From positions 3,761,033-3,825,032 of the forward strand of contig NC_133216.1 in assembly GCF_040436345.1 (NCBI RefSeq): DNA of 64,000 nucleotides. The letters are read 5' to 3'. The stretch comes from Pagrus major. Taxonomy: Eukaryota; Chordata; Actinopteri; Spariformes; Sparidae. Position numbers and translations under genes: made by a program. Below the pieces are notes generated by a model that was given only the letters and a program-made list of their open reading frames with translations, did not search any database and was not told the DNA's origin. How positions within the stretch are numbered: position 1 is the stretch's first letter; each line of letters opens with the position of its first letter. Positions 36,301 to 45,700 of the stretch are shown here, piece by piece.

Positions 36301-38179
36301 GTGAGCTTTGGATTTATGATATGGGCTACAAGCAACATCTAGTGGTCAGACTGGTAATGTCAGCGCTCAGACTTCTGTCACTCAGAGAGGAAACACTGTA
36401 AGGTAACCAGATTAAGACTTCCAAATGACATCATGTGACCTACATCTGGACAGTGGTCAACAAGAACTGGAAAAACAGTTTAACAGTGTTAAACATGAAT
36501 GAGAGAAAGTATATCGCTACCAAACATTTTCACATACTTTAAGTGTGAAGATTGGATCGCTCCTTCAATATGTTTCAACGTCTGATTTCAAAAACAGCAA
36601 GATTTGCTGTAAATTTAAGTCAAATCATTCAGCTTCCCTCTCAACATTCTTTTTTTTTTTTTTTGTATATTTGAACAAGGATGTCTTGAATAAACTTTTA
36701 GATCGCTCACCGCGTCAAATTGCAGAAAGAAGTCATCTGGTTTGTCTTCGATTCTCGTTGAGTCAGCGTGGACCTCCACCATCGGGTTGAGGTTCTGCGC
36801 TCGCTCCAAAGAGGCCTGGGCTCGATTCTGACCCTGAGCTGTCACCGGGACCAGGAACTGAGCTCGACATGACTCCTCTGACACCTGGCACAGGCAGAGA
36901 AGGGGAATGTAAAGCAGGGAGAGGACTCAGCTTTGCGTGTAAAGAGGTTTTCTTTTGTTTTTTTAGAGTTCCTTACACACAGCATGCAGATAAGACTGTC
37001 TGGATGTGATTTAGCCAAACATAATTTACACTGTGTATCTAGGGGACATTTCTCTCCAAATTCTGTGTTGCCGTATCAATTATGCAATCACACGTAGCCG
37101 CAGAGGGCAATAGATCAAAATTTCACTTCAGAATGCAATGAACCCAGAAATAAGCTGTTGTAATGCTATCACGATGCAAAGCAATGCAAAACAGCCGGTT
37201 TGTTTCCTCACTAGTGAAATGTAGTTAAAAACATTGAAGACTATTACTTTGCCAAAGGCACCATCTAGTGGACGTACAAAGTAATGAAGCCATCAACTAT
37301 GCCAATATATTTATGGGTTATGAATAAATCACACAGATGTGCAGTTGATAACTAAGAACAAATAATTTTAGACTTAAACTGAAGCCAAAGTCCACTCTGT
37401 AGGTGACAGTGTGCTCGGATGAGGAAAGGAAAGAGAGGCCCTGAGCATGGTTTTCGTGTGCACAGTTTAAGTGTGTGTACCTGTTCATGATCCAGCAAAG
37501 TGAGTCCTTTAACTCCAGCCAGGATCAGGTTCTTGGCCACTTCTGCCCCCAGACCCCCTAAACCTGCCAGGAGCACACGGGACCCTCGCAACCTGTAAAA
37601 CAAAATGCAGACTGCATGTCATGCAAGTGTATGGATTATGTTTGTAGCTAATTATTTTATTAACCTTTGTTTGAATTACAGATCTCAATAAAAAAGACTT
37701 TGCAGTAGAGATACTTTTACAGATAAACGTGGAGACACGTTCAGCAACAACATACAGGTAAACCAATATAATATACGACCTCAATGTGTATCTAAAAGCA
37801 ACAAGTTTAACGTTATTGTATAGTAACTTGCTTGTAACTTCCTCTTTCGTCATGGTAAAAACTAAAAAAAGATACCGACCTATACAAGTATCGATATCAA
37901 TATTGTCATTGAATACACCCCACACGACACACTCTGATAATAATCAAATCACAACTGTTTGCACATCTAAAAAAACGTGTTAAATTAAACACTCTGGTCA
38001 AACCGGTGCAGCAACAGTGCAACAACCCACATCTTCCGCTGCACCGATTAGCCTGGCAGGCTAACTAAGCTAACTGACCTCTTTTGGGCATCTAGCCCCC
38101 ACAATCGGATCTGGCGGTCATACTGTGCCGCCTCCTCCTCGCTGATGATCGGGTCCTCTTTCTCGATCATATCGATCAT
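23799..38179 (-). CDS. sae1: sae1, SUMO-activating enzyme subunit 1 (348 aa, 9 exons)
   Basis: Minus-strand exons, in order: 38179-38079, 37592-37481, 36884-36711, 31891-31746, 31418-31319, 31049-30944, 26933-26789, 25969-25900, 23891-23799. All introns are GT-AG; phases are 2,0,0,2,0,1,2,0 with no break. Sae1 pairs with Uba2 to form the nuclear E1 that adenylates SUMO; the catalytic Cys is in Uba2, so none is expected here. AAQYDRQIRLWG (residues 17-28) holds the Arg equivalent to human R21, which contacts ATP across the dimer. GLGGLGAEVAKNLILAG (44-60) is the nucleotide-binding loop of the ThiF/E1 fold. A Lys-rich linker (EAKKAKVD, exon 5) may act in nuclear import. The end NFFFFDGRKGNG matches the E1 family. 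Human SAE1 has 346 aa. Met1 and Met4 are equally plausible starts; Met4 aligns with the human start. Confidence 0.98.
24283..24337. repeat. (CA)n microsatellite
   Basis: About 27 CA units. Confidence 0.96.
24916..25275 (-). mobile_element. Family B element, reverse copy with internal insertion
   Basis: 'ttgcaacaatttaatcgattag' begins the copy. 'ctggtttctttcctcctctatgacag' and 'gacgacgtcgtcttg' follow after an extra roughly 170-bp segment not present in other copies. Confidence 0.55.
25004..25017. promoter_or_regulatory. Perfect palindromic X-box
   Basis: GTAACCATGGTAAC is self-complementary and fits the RFX X-box pattern of two half-sites. It is in an intron, so a regulatory role is uncertain. 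Confidence 0.35.
25900..25969 (-). CDS. sae1: sae1 exon 8
   Basis: Encodes residues 295-318, including YCFSEMSPVCAVVGGVLGQE, the helix after the Cys-less insertion domain that packs on the adenylation fold. Confidence 0.96.
25970..26788 (-). other. sae1: sae1 intron 7
   Basis: Mostly unique sequence. A CpG-bearing patch near 26520-26600 contains the overlapping YY1-like AATGGCGGC and a CTCF-type motif at 26582-26595. Confidence 0.7.
26582..26595 (+). promoter_or_regulatory. CTCF-type motif in sae1 intron 7
   Basis: CCGCTAGATGGCAG matches the CTCF core at 13 of 14 positions (G at position 3). It is preceded directly by AATGGCGGC. Confidence 0.4.
26789..26933 (-). CDS. sae1: sae1 exon 7
   Basis: Encodes residues 247-294. 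VLLKFRTDKGRDP is nearly identical to the mammalian sequence; the following acidic helix varies as in other vertebrates. Confidence 0.97.
26934..30943 (-). other. sae1: sae1 intron 6 (4.0 kb)
   Basis: Unique AT-rich sequence with no exon seen. It includes a perfect DR1 (AGGTCACAGGTCA, 30167-30179) and small A/T runs. Confidence 0.7.
30167..30179 (+). promoter_or_regulatory. Perfect DR1 nuclear-receptor element
   Basis: AGGTCA, C, AGGTCA. A further half-site-like AGATCA follows at once. Confidence 0.35.
30944..31049 (-). CDS. sae1: sae1 exon 6
   Basis: Encodes residues 212-246 (ALKEALEVDWTTEKAKAALK), matching the conserved VKEALEVDW segment of SAE1. Confidence 0.97.
31319..31418 (-). CDS. sae1: sae1 exon 5, linker
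   Basis: Encodes residues 178-211, a hydrophilic linker with EAKKAKVDPNETTMVKK. It is the least conserved part of the protein. The Lys cluster resembles the basic tract in human SAE1. Confidence 0.95.
31419..31745 (-). other. sae1: sae1 intron 4
   Basis: A 327-bp GT-AG intron; nothing else is seen in it. Confidence 0.8.
31746..31891 (-). CDS. sae1: sae1 exon 4
   Basis: Encodes residues 130-177: CSRDLMVRVDQLC followed by VFCGDIYGYYGYMFCNLG, the E1 core strand and loop region. Confidence 0.97.
34985..35071 (+). mobile_element. Retroelement 3' tail fragment
   Basis: 'cccctgttgggaaattgtga' followed by 'tgaataaaatttgacttgac' resembles the 3' ends of fish LINE/SINE copies, which finish in TTGAC repeats. 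The body is missing. Confidence 0.4.
35484..35798 (+). mobile_element. Family C inverted-repeat element, near-complete
   Basis: It begins 'agggttgggaaatat' and ends 'atattgtgatatttgattttgtcgcccagtgc', so its ends are related inversely. The interior 'tcattacatccacattact' is typical of a widespread fish element. It is noncoding. Confidence 0.65.
35868..36060 (+). mobile_element. Family B remnant
   Basis: 'aatcaattaatcatttagtcc', 'ctcaaagactctt' and 'cacatttaagaagcatgaac' match the copy at 12935-13196. Confidence 0.5.
36711..36884 (-). CDS. sae1: sae1 exon 3
   Basis: Encodes residues 72-129, including RAQASLERAQNLNPMVEV, the helix and strand after the nucleotide loop, and the end DDFFLQFDA. 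Confidence 0.97.
36885..37480 (-). other. sae1: sae1 intron 2
   Basis: A 596-bp intron. A CTCF-type motif lies on the minus strand at 37258-37271. Confidence 0.75.
37258..37271 (-). promoter_or_regulatory. CTCF-type motif in sae1 intron 2
   Basis: The minus strand reads CCACTAGATGGTGC, 13 of 14 to the CTCF core. With the plus-strand motif at 26582 it forms a convergent pair 10.7 kb apart. Confidence 0.35.
37481..37592 (-). CDS. sae1: sae1 exon 2, nucleotide-binding loop
   Basis: Encodes residues 34-71: VLLAGLGGLGAEVAKNLILA, then GVKGLTLLDHEQ, the ATP-binding beta-alpha-beta unit of E1 proteins. Confidence 0.98.
37593..38078 (-). other. sae1: sae1 intron 1
   Basis: A 486-bp GT-AG intron of unique sequence; nothing further is seen. 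Confidence 0.8.
38079..38179 (-). CDS. sae1: sae1 exon 1 (coding part)
   Basis: ATG at 38179-38177 and a second in-frame ATG three codons later; both have G at -3. It encodes residues 1-33 plus two bases, with EEEAAQYDRQIRLWG strongly conserved. Confidence 0.97.
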
Positions 38180-39658
38180 TTCAGTTCACTGCAAAGACGG
38201 TTAAAACGGCGTAAAGTGGCTTTTTTTATGGCGCTAGCGATGTAAGATGTTTCAAATGGCCGCGACGGTCCCGCTGAATGGGCGCAGGGTGATGACGTCA
38301 CAGAAAGAAACAATAGACGTCTTTTCTCGCATATTTATTTAATCGGGTTTTTTTTAATTTATTTATTTGGATGCTTTCGTTTTTATTTCCGGATTTGTTG
38401 ATTGAAGTTCGTATATCACACATTTATTAGTCGTCGTGTTAATTTTGAAGTTTGCCTATTTGTTTGCAGTGTTCATTTAAATATTAACAATAGAAAGCCT
38501 AAATAATGTGTCGCTTTTTGCATTAAGCCCTGCAGTATCATGTTAAAGTCAGCTGTAAACCCGTAGCTTTTGTTCCGTAAGTGTTGTCTTTATCTCGTAG
38601 CTTTGAGCATCAACGAGCGTCAAGGCAGACACGTGGGTAAATTTATCCCTGAGTTTAGTCTTTATGAACAATTTTTACAGCCATTTTAAAGACTCTGCTT
38701 ATTGTTTGCCTTCAGATGATGAATCCAGTGCGAACAACCGGATGAGCAGTTGATGCATTTGAAAAAAAAAATGGCCCTAAGCTGAGTTTGTGGTAATTAG
38801 ATTAATTGTTTAAGTGAATGAATAATGGAAGTGAAATAAAAAAGAAAGTCAGGAGAGGCATGTCCTGCATTTGGGGGCATGCTTTGTAGAGGGAGCCTGT
38901 GTCAACATCTAGTATGTAGATGTTTCATTTTTCAGTTAAATTTGCACACATACCGTGCATATTCAAAAAGGACTTTGGGTTTAGACAACACGTAATTCAT
39001 CTACAGACAGCAAACCTTTACATATTGTATTTCTGCATAGCCTCCTGCAATATTTGGCCTGGGAACCTGACATTTGCTCAGTCCAGTTGAACTTAACCAG
39101 TCTACCTATTTTGCTTACAAATACCACACAACCAAAAGAAGTTGCGATCGCATTTACGGTGGATAAAATGCTCTTCAAGTGTGCTTTCAGATTAGACTGA
39201 CTTATTTTACACGAACATCATGCCTAATTACGCTGTAATTACTCGAATACGCTGTAATCACTATTTGGTCTGCAAGTGCACCTGCGAGTCAAACTCGGGG
39301 GCTGGTTTCACCCTCCGCCTTCCCCGCTCGGTAATTTCCGTGAGACGCGTACAGGAACGTTATTCGTCGTGACGTCACTCTCGGAGAATCCCGCCCCCTT
39401 TCTCCTTGGAGAAGACCGTCGGCCATTTTAAGTTCACCAGTCGTCATTTCACATCGCTACAGTAGGACGGAGAACGTCAGGACTCACTTTCATCATATTT
39501 CTCTTACAACTGTAGTGGAGAATTGCCTACTATGAACAGAAACTCTTCCTAATAATCAAAACAAGTAGATCCTAGTGAAGTGACGCATAAGCCAGTAGAT
39601 TCCAGTGTCGAGTTGTACTTTTTTGCACCTCAATGTAACGTAACGTTAGCTAGAGGAA
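38180..39658. promoter_or_regulatory. Divergent promoter region of sae1 and zc3h4
   Basis: About 1.48 kb separates the two start codons. Near sae1 there is a perfect CRE (TGACGTCA, 38293-38300) and a GGCCGC-rich segment. Near zc3h4 there is another perfect CRE (39370-39377), a GC box (CCGCCCCC, about 39391) and a YY1-like GGCCATTTT at 39421. The middle (38330-39200) is AT-rich without obvious sites. This fits two separate CpG-type start sites back to back rather than one shared core. The head-to-head arrangement is the same in human. Confidence 0.65.
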
Positions 39659-39738
39659 ATGGCTGTGGAAAGCATGACTGTCCATCCAAACTCCCCAACT
39701 ACCAACCACGAACACAACAGTCTCCTGACTGACGAAAG
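39659..39738 (+). CDS. zc3h4: zc3h4 exon 1 (coding part)
   Basis: ATG at 39659 with A at -3 and G at +4. It encodes residues 1-26 plus two bases. LLTDE joins to [11 protein letters not shown] of exon 2, paralleling human [12 protein letters not shown], which supports both the start and the 5.2-kb first intron. The donor is AAAG then GTCGAG. Confidence 0.85.
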
Positions 39739-42700
39739 GTCGAGTAATTCTACAGTCATATTTAAATGAAATTATTTATTTGTCCTGTGCTTTTACACAA
39801 AAAGCCCGGGGTTTCTTTTTCTTTTTCTGTCAGTGGGATTAAACTCGCCTTTTCTGGAAAACGAGTACAGAGGTAAAGAACGCCATGTTGACACGACAAC
39901 GCCAACTGGGAGGCCAAATATCACCTGGGATAACGTTATTTCCCTTAATTTTTTGTTACGTTGTCACAATCAACGATCAATCGACTCAAGCCAACTTGTC
40001 TGAAGAAAAAAAGACGAGGTCGAAACAGCTGATCAATCATACTTTCACCGCCATTCTCAGCAAATTCAACGGTTATAAAGCCGCGGTTAATTATGTTCCC
40101 ATTGTGAAGAGCAGTTTTTTACTAATTTACGTTAATTCAATTAATTGTGTGGGTGTGATAATTATTGTAATGCAACTGATGCGAAAAGTCCAAAACAATT
40201 GTCTTTTTGCTAACGACGGGCCTACCTTCAGGCTAATTTAGCAGTGTTAGCTTGTTGGCTAATGTGACCAAGTAGCACAGTTGGCAAGAGGGAGGCTAGG
40301 CTAATGGCTAATGGTTTTGTTAATAGTAATTTGCTATTCATTGGCAATCCCAATAGCTGCATTATCGAATTAAATTTAGCGGTAACTAACACTGTCAGAC
40401 CAGATTGATGAATGTTATTTGATCAGTATGGGCTATTAAACTATTTTATCATCCGTTTAATCCAGTGTAGCTAACGCTAATCGTGTTGCCAACGTGAAGC
40501 AACTTGTCGTGCTCTACGCACTTTTCATTTCTACTCAAGTCATCGTCTTTCTGCCTAAATAGCACTGGGAACAACGCTTATTTTGACTTCCGAGCACACT
40601 TTAACGATTGCTTTTTCTTCCACTCATGTCTTTTAATGATAACTATATTCAAAGTATTGTTTTTTTGAAAGTTATCGACTAATCCGTGTTGTTCCCCGTT
40701 ACATTTGCTAGCTTTTTTTAAAACGCGTTTGTGCTGCTTTGTCGGTCATGGATATTTGTGTCTAACATAACACTTATTATTCACAGTCGTGCCCACACTG
40801 ACTCGTCCCCAAACATCCACAAAAGTCCCCCCCAAAATGTGCAAAACGTCTGCAAAGCATCCCAGAAGTGTTTCAAGTCAAACACAAAGCTCCCTTTTTC
40901 CACAGTCCCCCCAGTTGGCAAATTTGCTGTATGTTACCCAGTTTGGCCCCAAATCCAAAACTCACAGACCCCACTAGTGTCCCAAAAAGGTTAGCGAAAA
41001 ACCTTTTTCAATGGTTTTGAGTGCAAAATGTGAAGAAAACCTCTCACAGTAAGTATTCCCCATTTTAATCATGCCCCTTTGCTTATAGACTTAATGAAGT
41101 TTATGGACTCGGCTGAGCTAATAATGTACCATAATGCATGGTAAATCCTTTAATTCAACCATCTTTAATAGACCAGAATAATCTTGTTCTCTGTTGAACT
41201 TTGCACAGTTGTCTGCTAAGTAGGTGTGTGGAGAAGTTTGAGCATCAGCTGGCTACAGTGTTGATGGAAATTTGTGGAAGATTGATTGGCAGAGTTTACA
41301 TGGACGACAGACCTGGTTTTTACTGTTTTGGTTGTCAGCAGTATATTGACACCTTGGTAGGGTTTAATCAATAACTTTTTAAGTTAGTAGCTGTCTTTCC
41401 TCTTCACAGATAAGTAAGCATATGTTTGTGTTGGTAAACTACATTAACTCTTGAGTTAACTCTTAATTTCTTGGCTGAGAGAGAGAAGTTTGTACTGAAA
41501 GTTGTCCTCCTCGCTGGCACATTGTTGGCAGCAGGTGATGTTTGTATAATATGGACAGGCCAGCGAGGCCATCAGCTTCTGCCCATAGTGAATCCCCGCC
41601 ACTCCCTTTCCACAGCAACCTGCTTCCATAATACAGCCAAATCCCTGTTAGATAGAGCCCTCCACTGTGTTAGGGGAGTTTTCCTTGTTGCAGGTCCGTG
41701 TGCCCCGGTCACACAGGTTTTGAGTAACGGGCCAGCTTCATGGCATATGTCAGTAGTGAGGTAGAGGAGTGACTTGGCTGCTGAGATGATACCCCTGTTT
41801 GTGGTGTTGTATGAAAGCCAATGGCTGGTGCAGGACAAAGGACCTGTGAGAGGTTAGCAAAGTATTTGAGGCTGTGTTTGAGTAAAATAGAAAAAGAGTT
41901 GTTGGTATCTGATACTGAACTTTTGCATTGAGCCAATATTTGCCAAAACAGTGCATAATCTGTATATATTAATACTTTTGAGGCTACTTTGCATAGATTG
42001 AGTGAGGACAAATGGTAAAAGAAACTGAGAAACTATTTTCAAGGTGAGTATAGCAAGTTTGGGATTTTGTTATGGCTTTTGGTCAGAGCAAAATCAAATT
42101 AGCTCAAATATGAGGACCAATTTTGTTGTTTATTCAGGGTTGTGCTCCAGATGACAGGGTTCTGTCCTTGGAGCAGCTCCAGTGTGTAATACGAGGGCCC
42201 AGTGTAAATATTAAATTAGATTACCTAATTATTTGGTTAACTTTGCTGCATAAAACCTGGCGCTCCCTCAAATCTGGAACAAGGACTGACGAAGGAAGAT
42301 ATCTCCGGGGTTTATTTAGCACATTTATCCAGATAACTTGGTAAACTTACCCCTTGGAGCATTGTGCTGATAGTTTCTGTCTCTGTAGTGTCTTTAACCT
42401 CACATTGTGATACTATGTTCAGAAATAATGATTTTACAAAGTTGTGTACTTTTAGAATCTGTTTTTGTTTTGTTGACGGGATTTAAACCCACTAATGTGT
42501 AGCATTCACTGGGAGCGCTGTTAGGTGGAATCTAGTTTCTGAATCTGATGAACACTTTATTCGTGACACAGCTCAGATTATCAAGGCCGGTTATCCGCTC
42601 TCCCCACATGAAGCTGACATGCTGAGGATGTGGTGGGGTTTTGGTACACGTAGAGCGCAGTTGACATTTTGCTTCACAGCAGGTCGACTAAACTCCCCAC

Positions 42701-45700
42701 CTGCCTTGTCTCAGTTCACACTGTATGCGCTTCGAAGGACAAAACCAGTCTTTGAGTAGTCAAACATTGTAAGGCAATGGAAAAGTGGAGTGGCCTCTGG
42801 CCTCACTCCCAGGCTCCTGCAGACAGTACTTGTCAGCCTACTTTGGGTGTGGGCCTTTGTGGGAGAGCCAGGATTGAATTATTCAAATAGGCAGTGTCAA
42901 ATATTACATCTCTTCAGATACATCTCTTGACTAAATGTTCACCCCTGCTCTTGCCCTTTCCATAAATCATATCACATAGTTGCCAGTGAAAATGGCAGAC
43001 AAACAAAGACCAGTCTAACTATGTCAGGAATGTGTATGGTCAGTAGTTGGATGGGATCTTGTGCTTGGATAAAACTGGCCTTCTGAGAGTGGCTAATATT
43101 ATCAGTTTTAATGTCATTATCATCAGTGTTTTTGAAATTTGGATTAATGGCAGCTGAAGAGATTTCCCTAGAGAGGATGTGTTACCTTTCTCTCCATTGC
43201 TGTTGAGCTTTTCAAAGCCATGTTCTCCCTTCCACTTGTCCTCACTGTGTGTTGCCTGCACTCTAACCCTCCCCTCAGCCACCAGTCGCTGCAGGAGGAG
43301 GCCTTCATGTGATCCATGTCAATTAGGATCTCATGGTTTTGCTCATGTTGGCTCATGTGAGGGTCCTCCCTGGTAGTGAACGACAGGAACAGCACATGAA
43401 TAATTCTGCCTTCCCCCCAGGCTATGGGCATTTTAGGGGTTTGAGGAGTTTGAACTCTAAAACCCAAATAGTACTTTTTTTTGCTGGAGGAGTTTTGTTT
43501 TCTCACCATTTAAAACAGGAGCAAAAAAAAATCCATATACACTTGTGCAGAGTTTTATATGGTGTGGTTAAATCTGTCTAGAAAGGTGTTTATGATGTTG
43601 TGTCTTGAGAAGTTGACTATGCATGTGAAATAGTGACGTGTGCAGAACTTACTGTATAGTACTCTCCATTAGATAACTTGACTTATTTTCCTATGGCAGC
43701 TTGTTTGACTGATGACATTGACAGTTGCTTAATGTCTTGAGAGGTCAGTTTTAAGTGATTCCATGTTTCATTTTTGTGTACACTTATATGTGAAGTAGAG
43801 GCATCTGTCCAAATGTATTCACCAATAGATTAAACAGGCTAACACCTGTGAGAAATAGAGGAGCTGTGTAAATACACCTGGCAGAGTCACAGGCACACAT
43901 TAAAAAAACACAAATGTGTATGTTATGCCCGTGTTACACCAGTAATACATAGTCAAACCAGTGCTCTCTTAAAATATAAAATACATAGCCTGATACTGCT
44001 GTTTAGTGTCAGAAATCTTCATGACAGAAAGCAAAAGGGGCTAACAATCGCACATTGTAAGTGGGCACAAGGCCACACATTTTTACCTAGTTAATTTTCT
44101 TTCTTTACAATAAAAGTTAAAAGATATTTTCTCACATTAGCTCTTACAGTATTTATATCCTAACTATTTTTTAGCCCAAGTTATGGCTCAGGGTCGCAGT
44201 TATGTTAAAGATATGATATGTAACATGTCTGCATTATAATGTCTCAAACTGACTTGACCTTTGCTATATATTTTGTTGAGTGGCTATCGCGAATGTTTCC
44301 AACAAACTCAGAAATCCATAATTTTATTCAAGGTAACGGTGCGTTTCATTTGGTCGCCTGTCACCATAACGAGTGGGGAAACAGATGCTATGTCAAAGAG
44401 TGAGCAAGGAAGTCTACGAACATGGCTAAACCTGGAATGAAACTTTCTTACATTACCTCGTCCATGAACATTTCTGATCAGGTCAAAGCAAATAGATTTT
44501 CATCAGCAGGGGTGGTTGTACAACATTGAAGACAACAACTCCCATGGTCCCATGCTACGTCGCAACGCCATCAAACCACATCTACCGTTTTCATTGATTT
44601 GATAGATTTAAAATGGCAAAATGTTTGTTGAATCCTCTTAAGAAAATTGCTTTCGTAAACACCTTGACAAATGCAAATAATGCGCCTTTTACAGTGACGT
44701 CTGATGTTAGATTTTAGTCAACCCTACAAAGCCTCTGTACTTGTTTTCCATGAGATTCATCTGCGACAGCTGAAACAAACCACTAAATGTCAATTTTTTA
44801 TTTATTTTGTTATACATTCATCATTTATAGATTTGTGTCCTAAAACTTGAGGCTGTCAGACTGACCCACAGCCTAGTAAAAGATGAGATATGTAACTTCT
44901 CTCCATGTGCGTTCTTTACATATACAGGCCGGAGGATGGAGAGCTGGAGGAGGGAGAATTGGAAGATGATGGGGGAGATGTGGAGCAGGAAGAAACGGGT
45001 GGAGGTACGTCCGCAGCAGTAGGAGCTGGAGATGGGGGCGATGAAGCAGGCGGAGGAGGTGAAGCAGCAGGGGAAGGGACTGAGGAGCGGCGACGGCGAA
45101 GCCGGGAGCGCCACGGCAGCAGCAATTCGGACGATGAGAGAGCCCACCGTCGCAAGAGAAAGAGGAAGAAAGAGAAGGAGCGAGAGAGGGAGAAGAGGAG
45201 GTCGAAGAAGAAACGCAAATCCAAACACAAAGTATGAACGTTGACAACTCTGGAGCAGAAATAGACCCATCTAGTTATGTGCAGCCATCTGTCTTAATCT
45301 ATAAAATGACCGTGTGTCAGTGTATCTCTACCAACTCTTTTCTGAATATATCTCTCTGTTTTGCACTCCCTCAGCGTCATGCATCCTCTGATGATGACCA
45401 CTCGGACTTCAGCGATGACTCTGACTACAGTCCCAGTGAGAAGAGGGTGAAGTACAGAGAGTACAGTCCACAGTACCCCCCTCCTGTAAGTCTCAAGAAT
45501 CTTTACATATGCATCTTAATTAGATTATTTTTTAAGTGCTATATATCAGCAGTCCTGACACATCAGGTGAACTTAAACAATATCATATTGTTCATTTTTG
45601 TGGAAAGTAAAATCACCTTATATGTTTACCTGTCTCTAGTCTCATGGGGGCTACGGTGGCTCAAAGAAAGGCAGCTATATGAAAATGGACAAGCAGAGCT

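Larger units (their letters stand above)
31892..36710 (-). other. sae1: sae1 intron 3 (4.8 kb)
   Basis: It contains a LINE/SINE-type 3' tail (34985-35071), a family C element (35484-35798), a family B remnant (35868-36060) and a segment with 'acatctagtgg' near 36331. The remainder is unique sequence with no supported exon. Confidence 0.7.

Noticed and set aside
36331..36352. 'acatctagtgg' as another CTCF site
   Set aside because: Only 12 of 14 positions fit, and the phrase is common in fish dispersed repeats.
40731..40994. Possible extra zc3h4 exon in the C-rich part of intron 1
   Set aside because: Exon 1 joins exon 2 in phase and reproduces the conserved [12 protein letters not shown] junction, so no exon is needed. 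The peptide has no counterpart in human ZC3H4.
44821..45270. Minus-strand open frame of 149 codons
   Set aside because: It is the antisense of zc3h4 exon 2, whose acidic/basic codon bias keeps the other strand open. It lacks splice or homology support.
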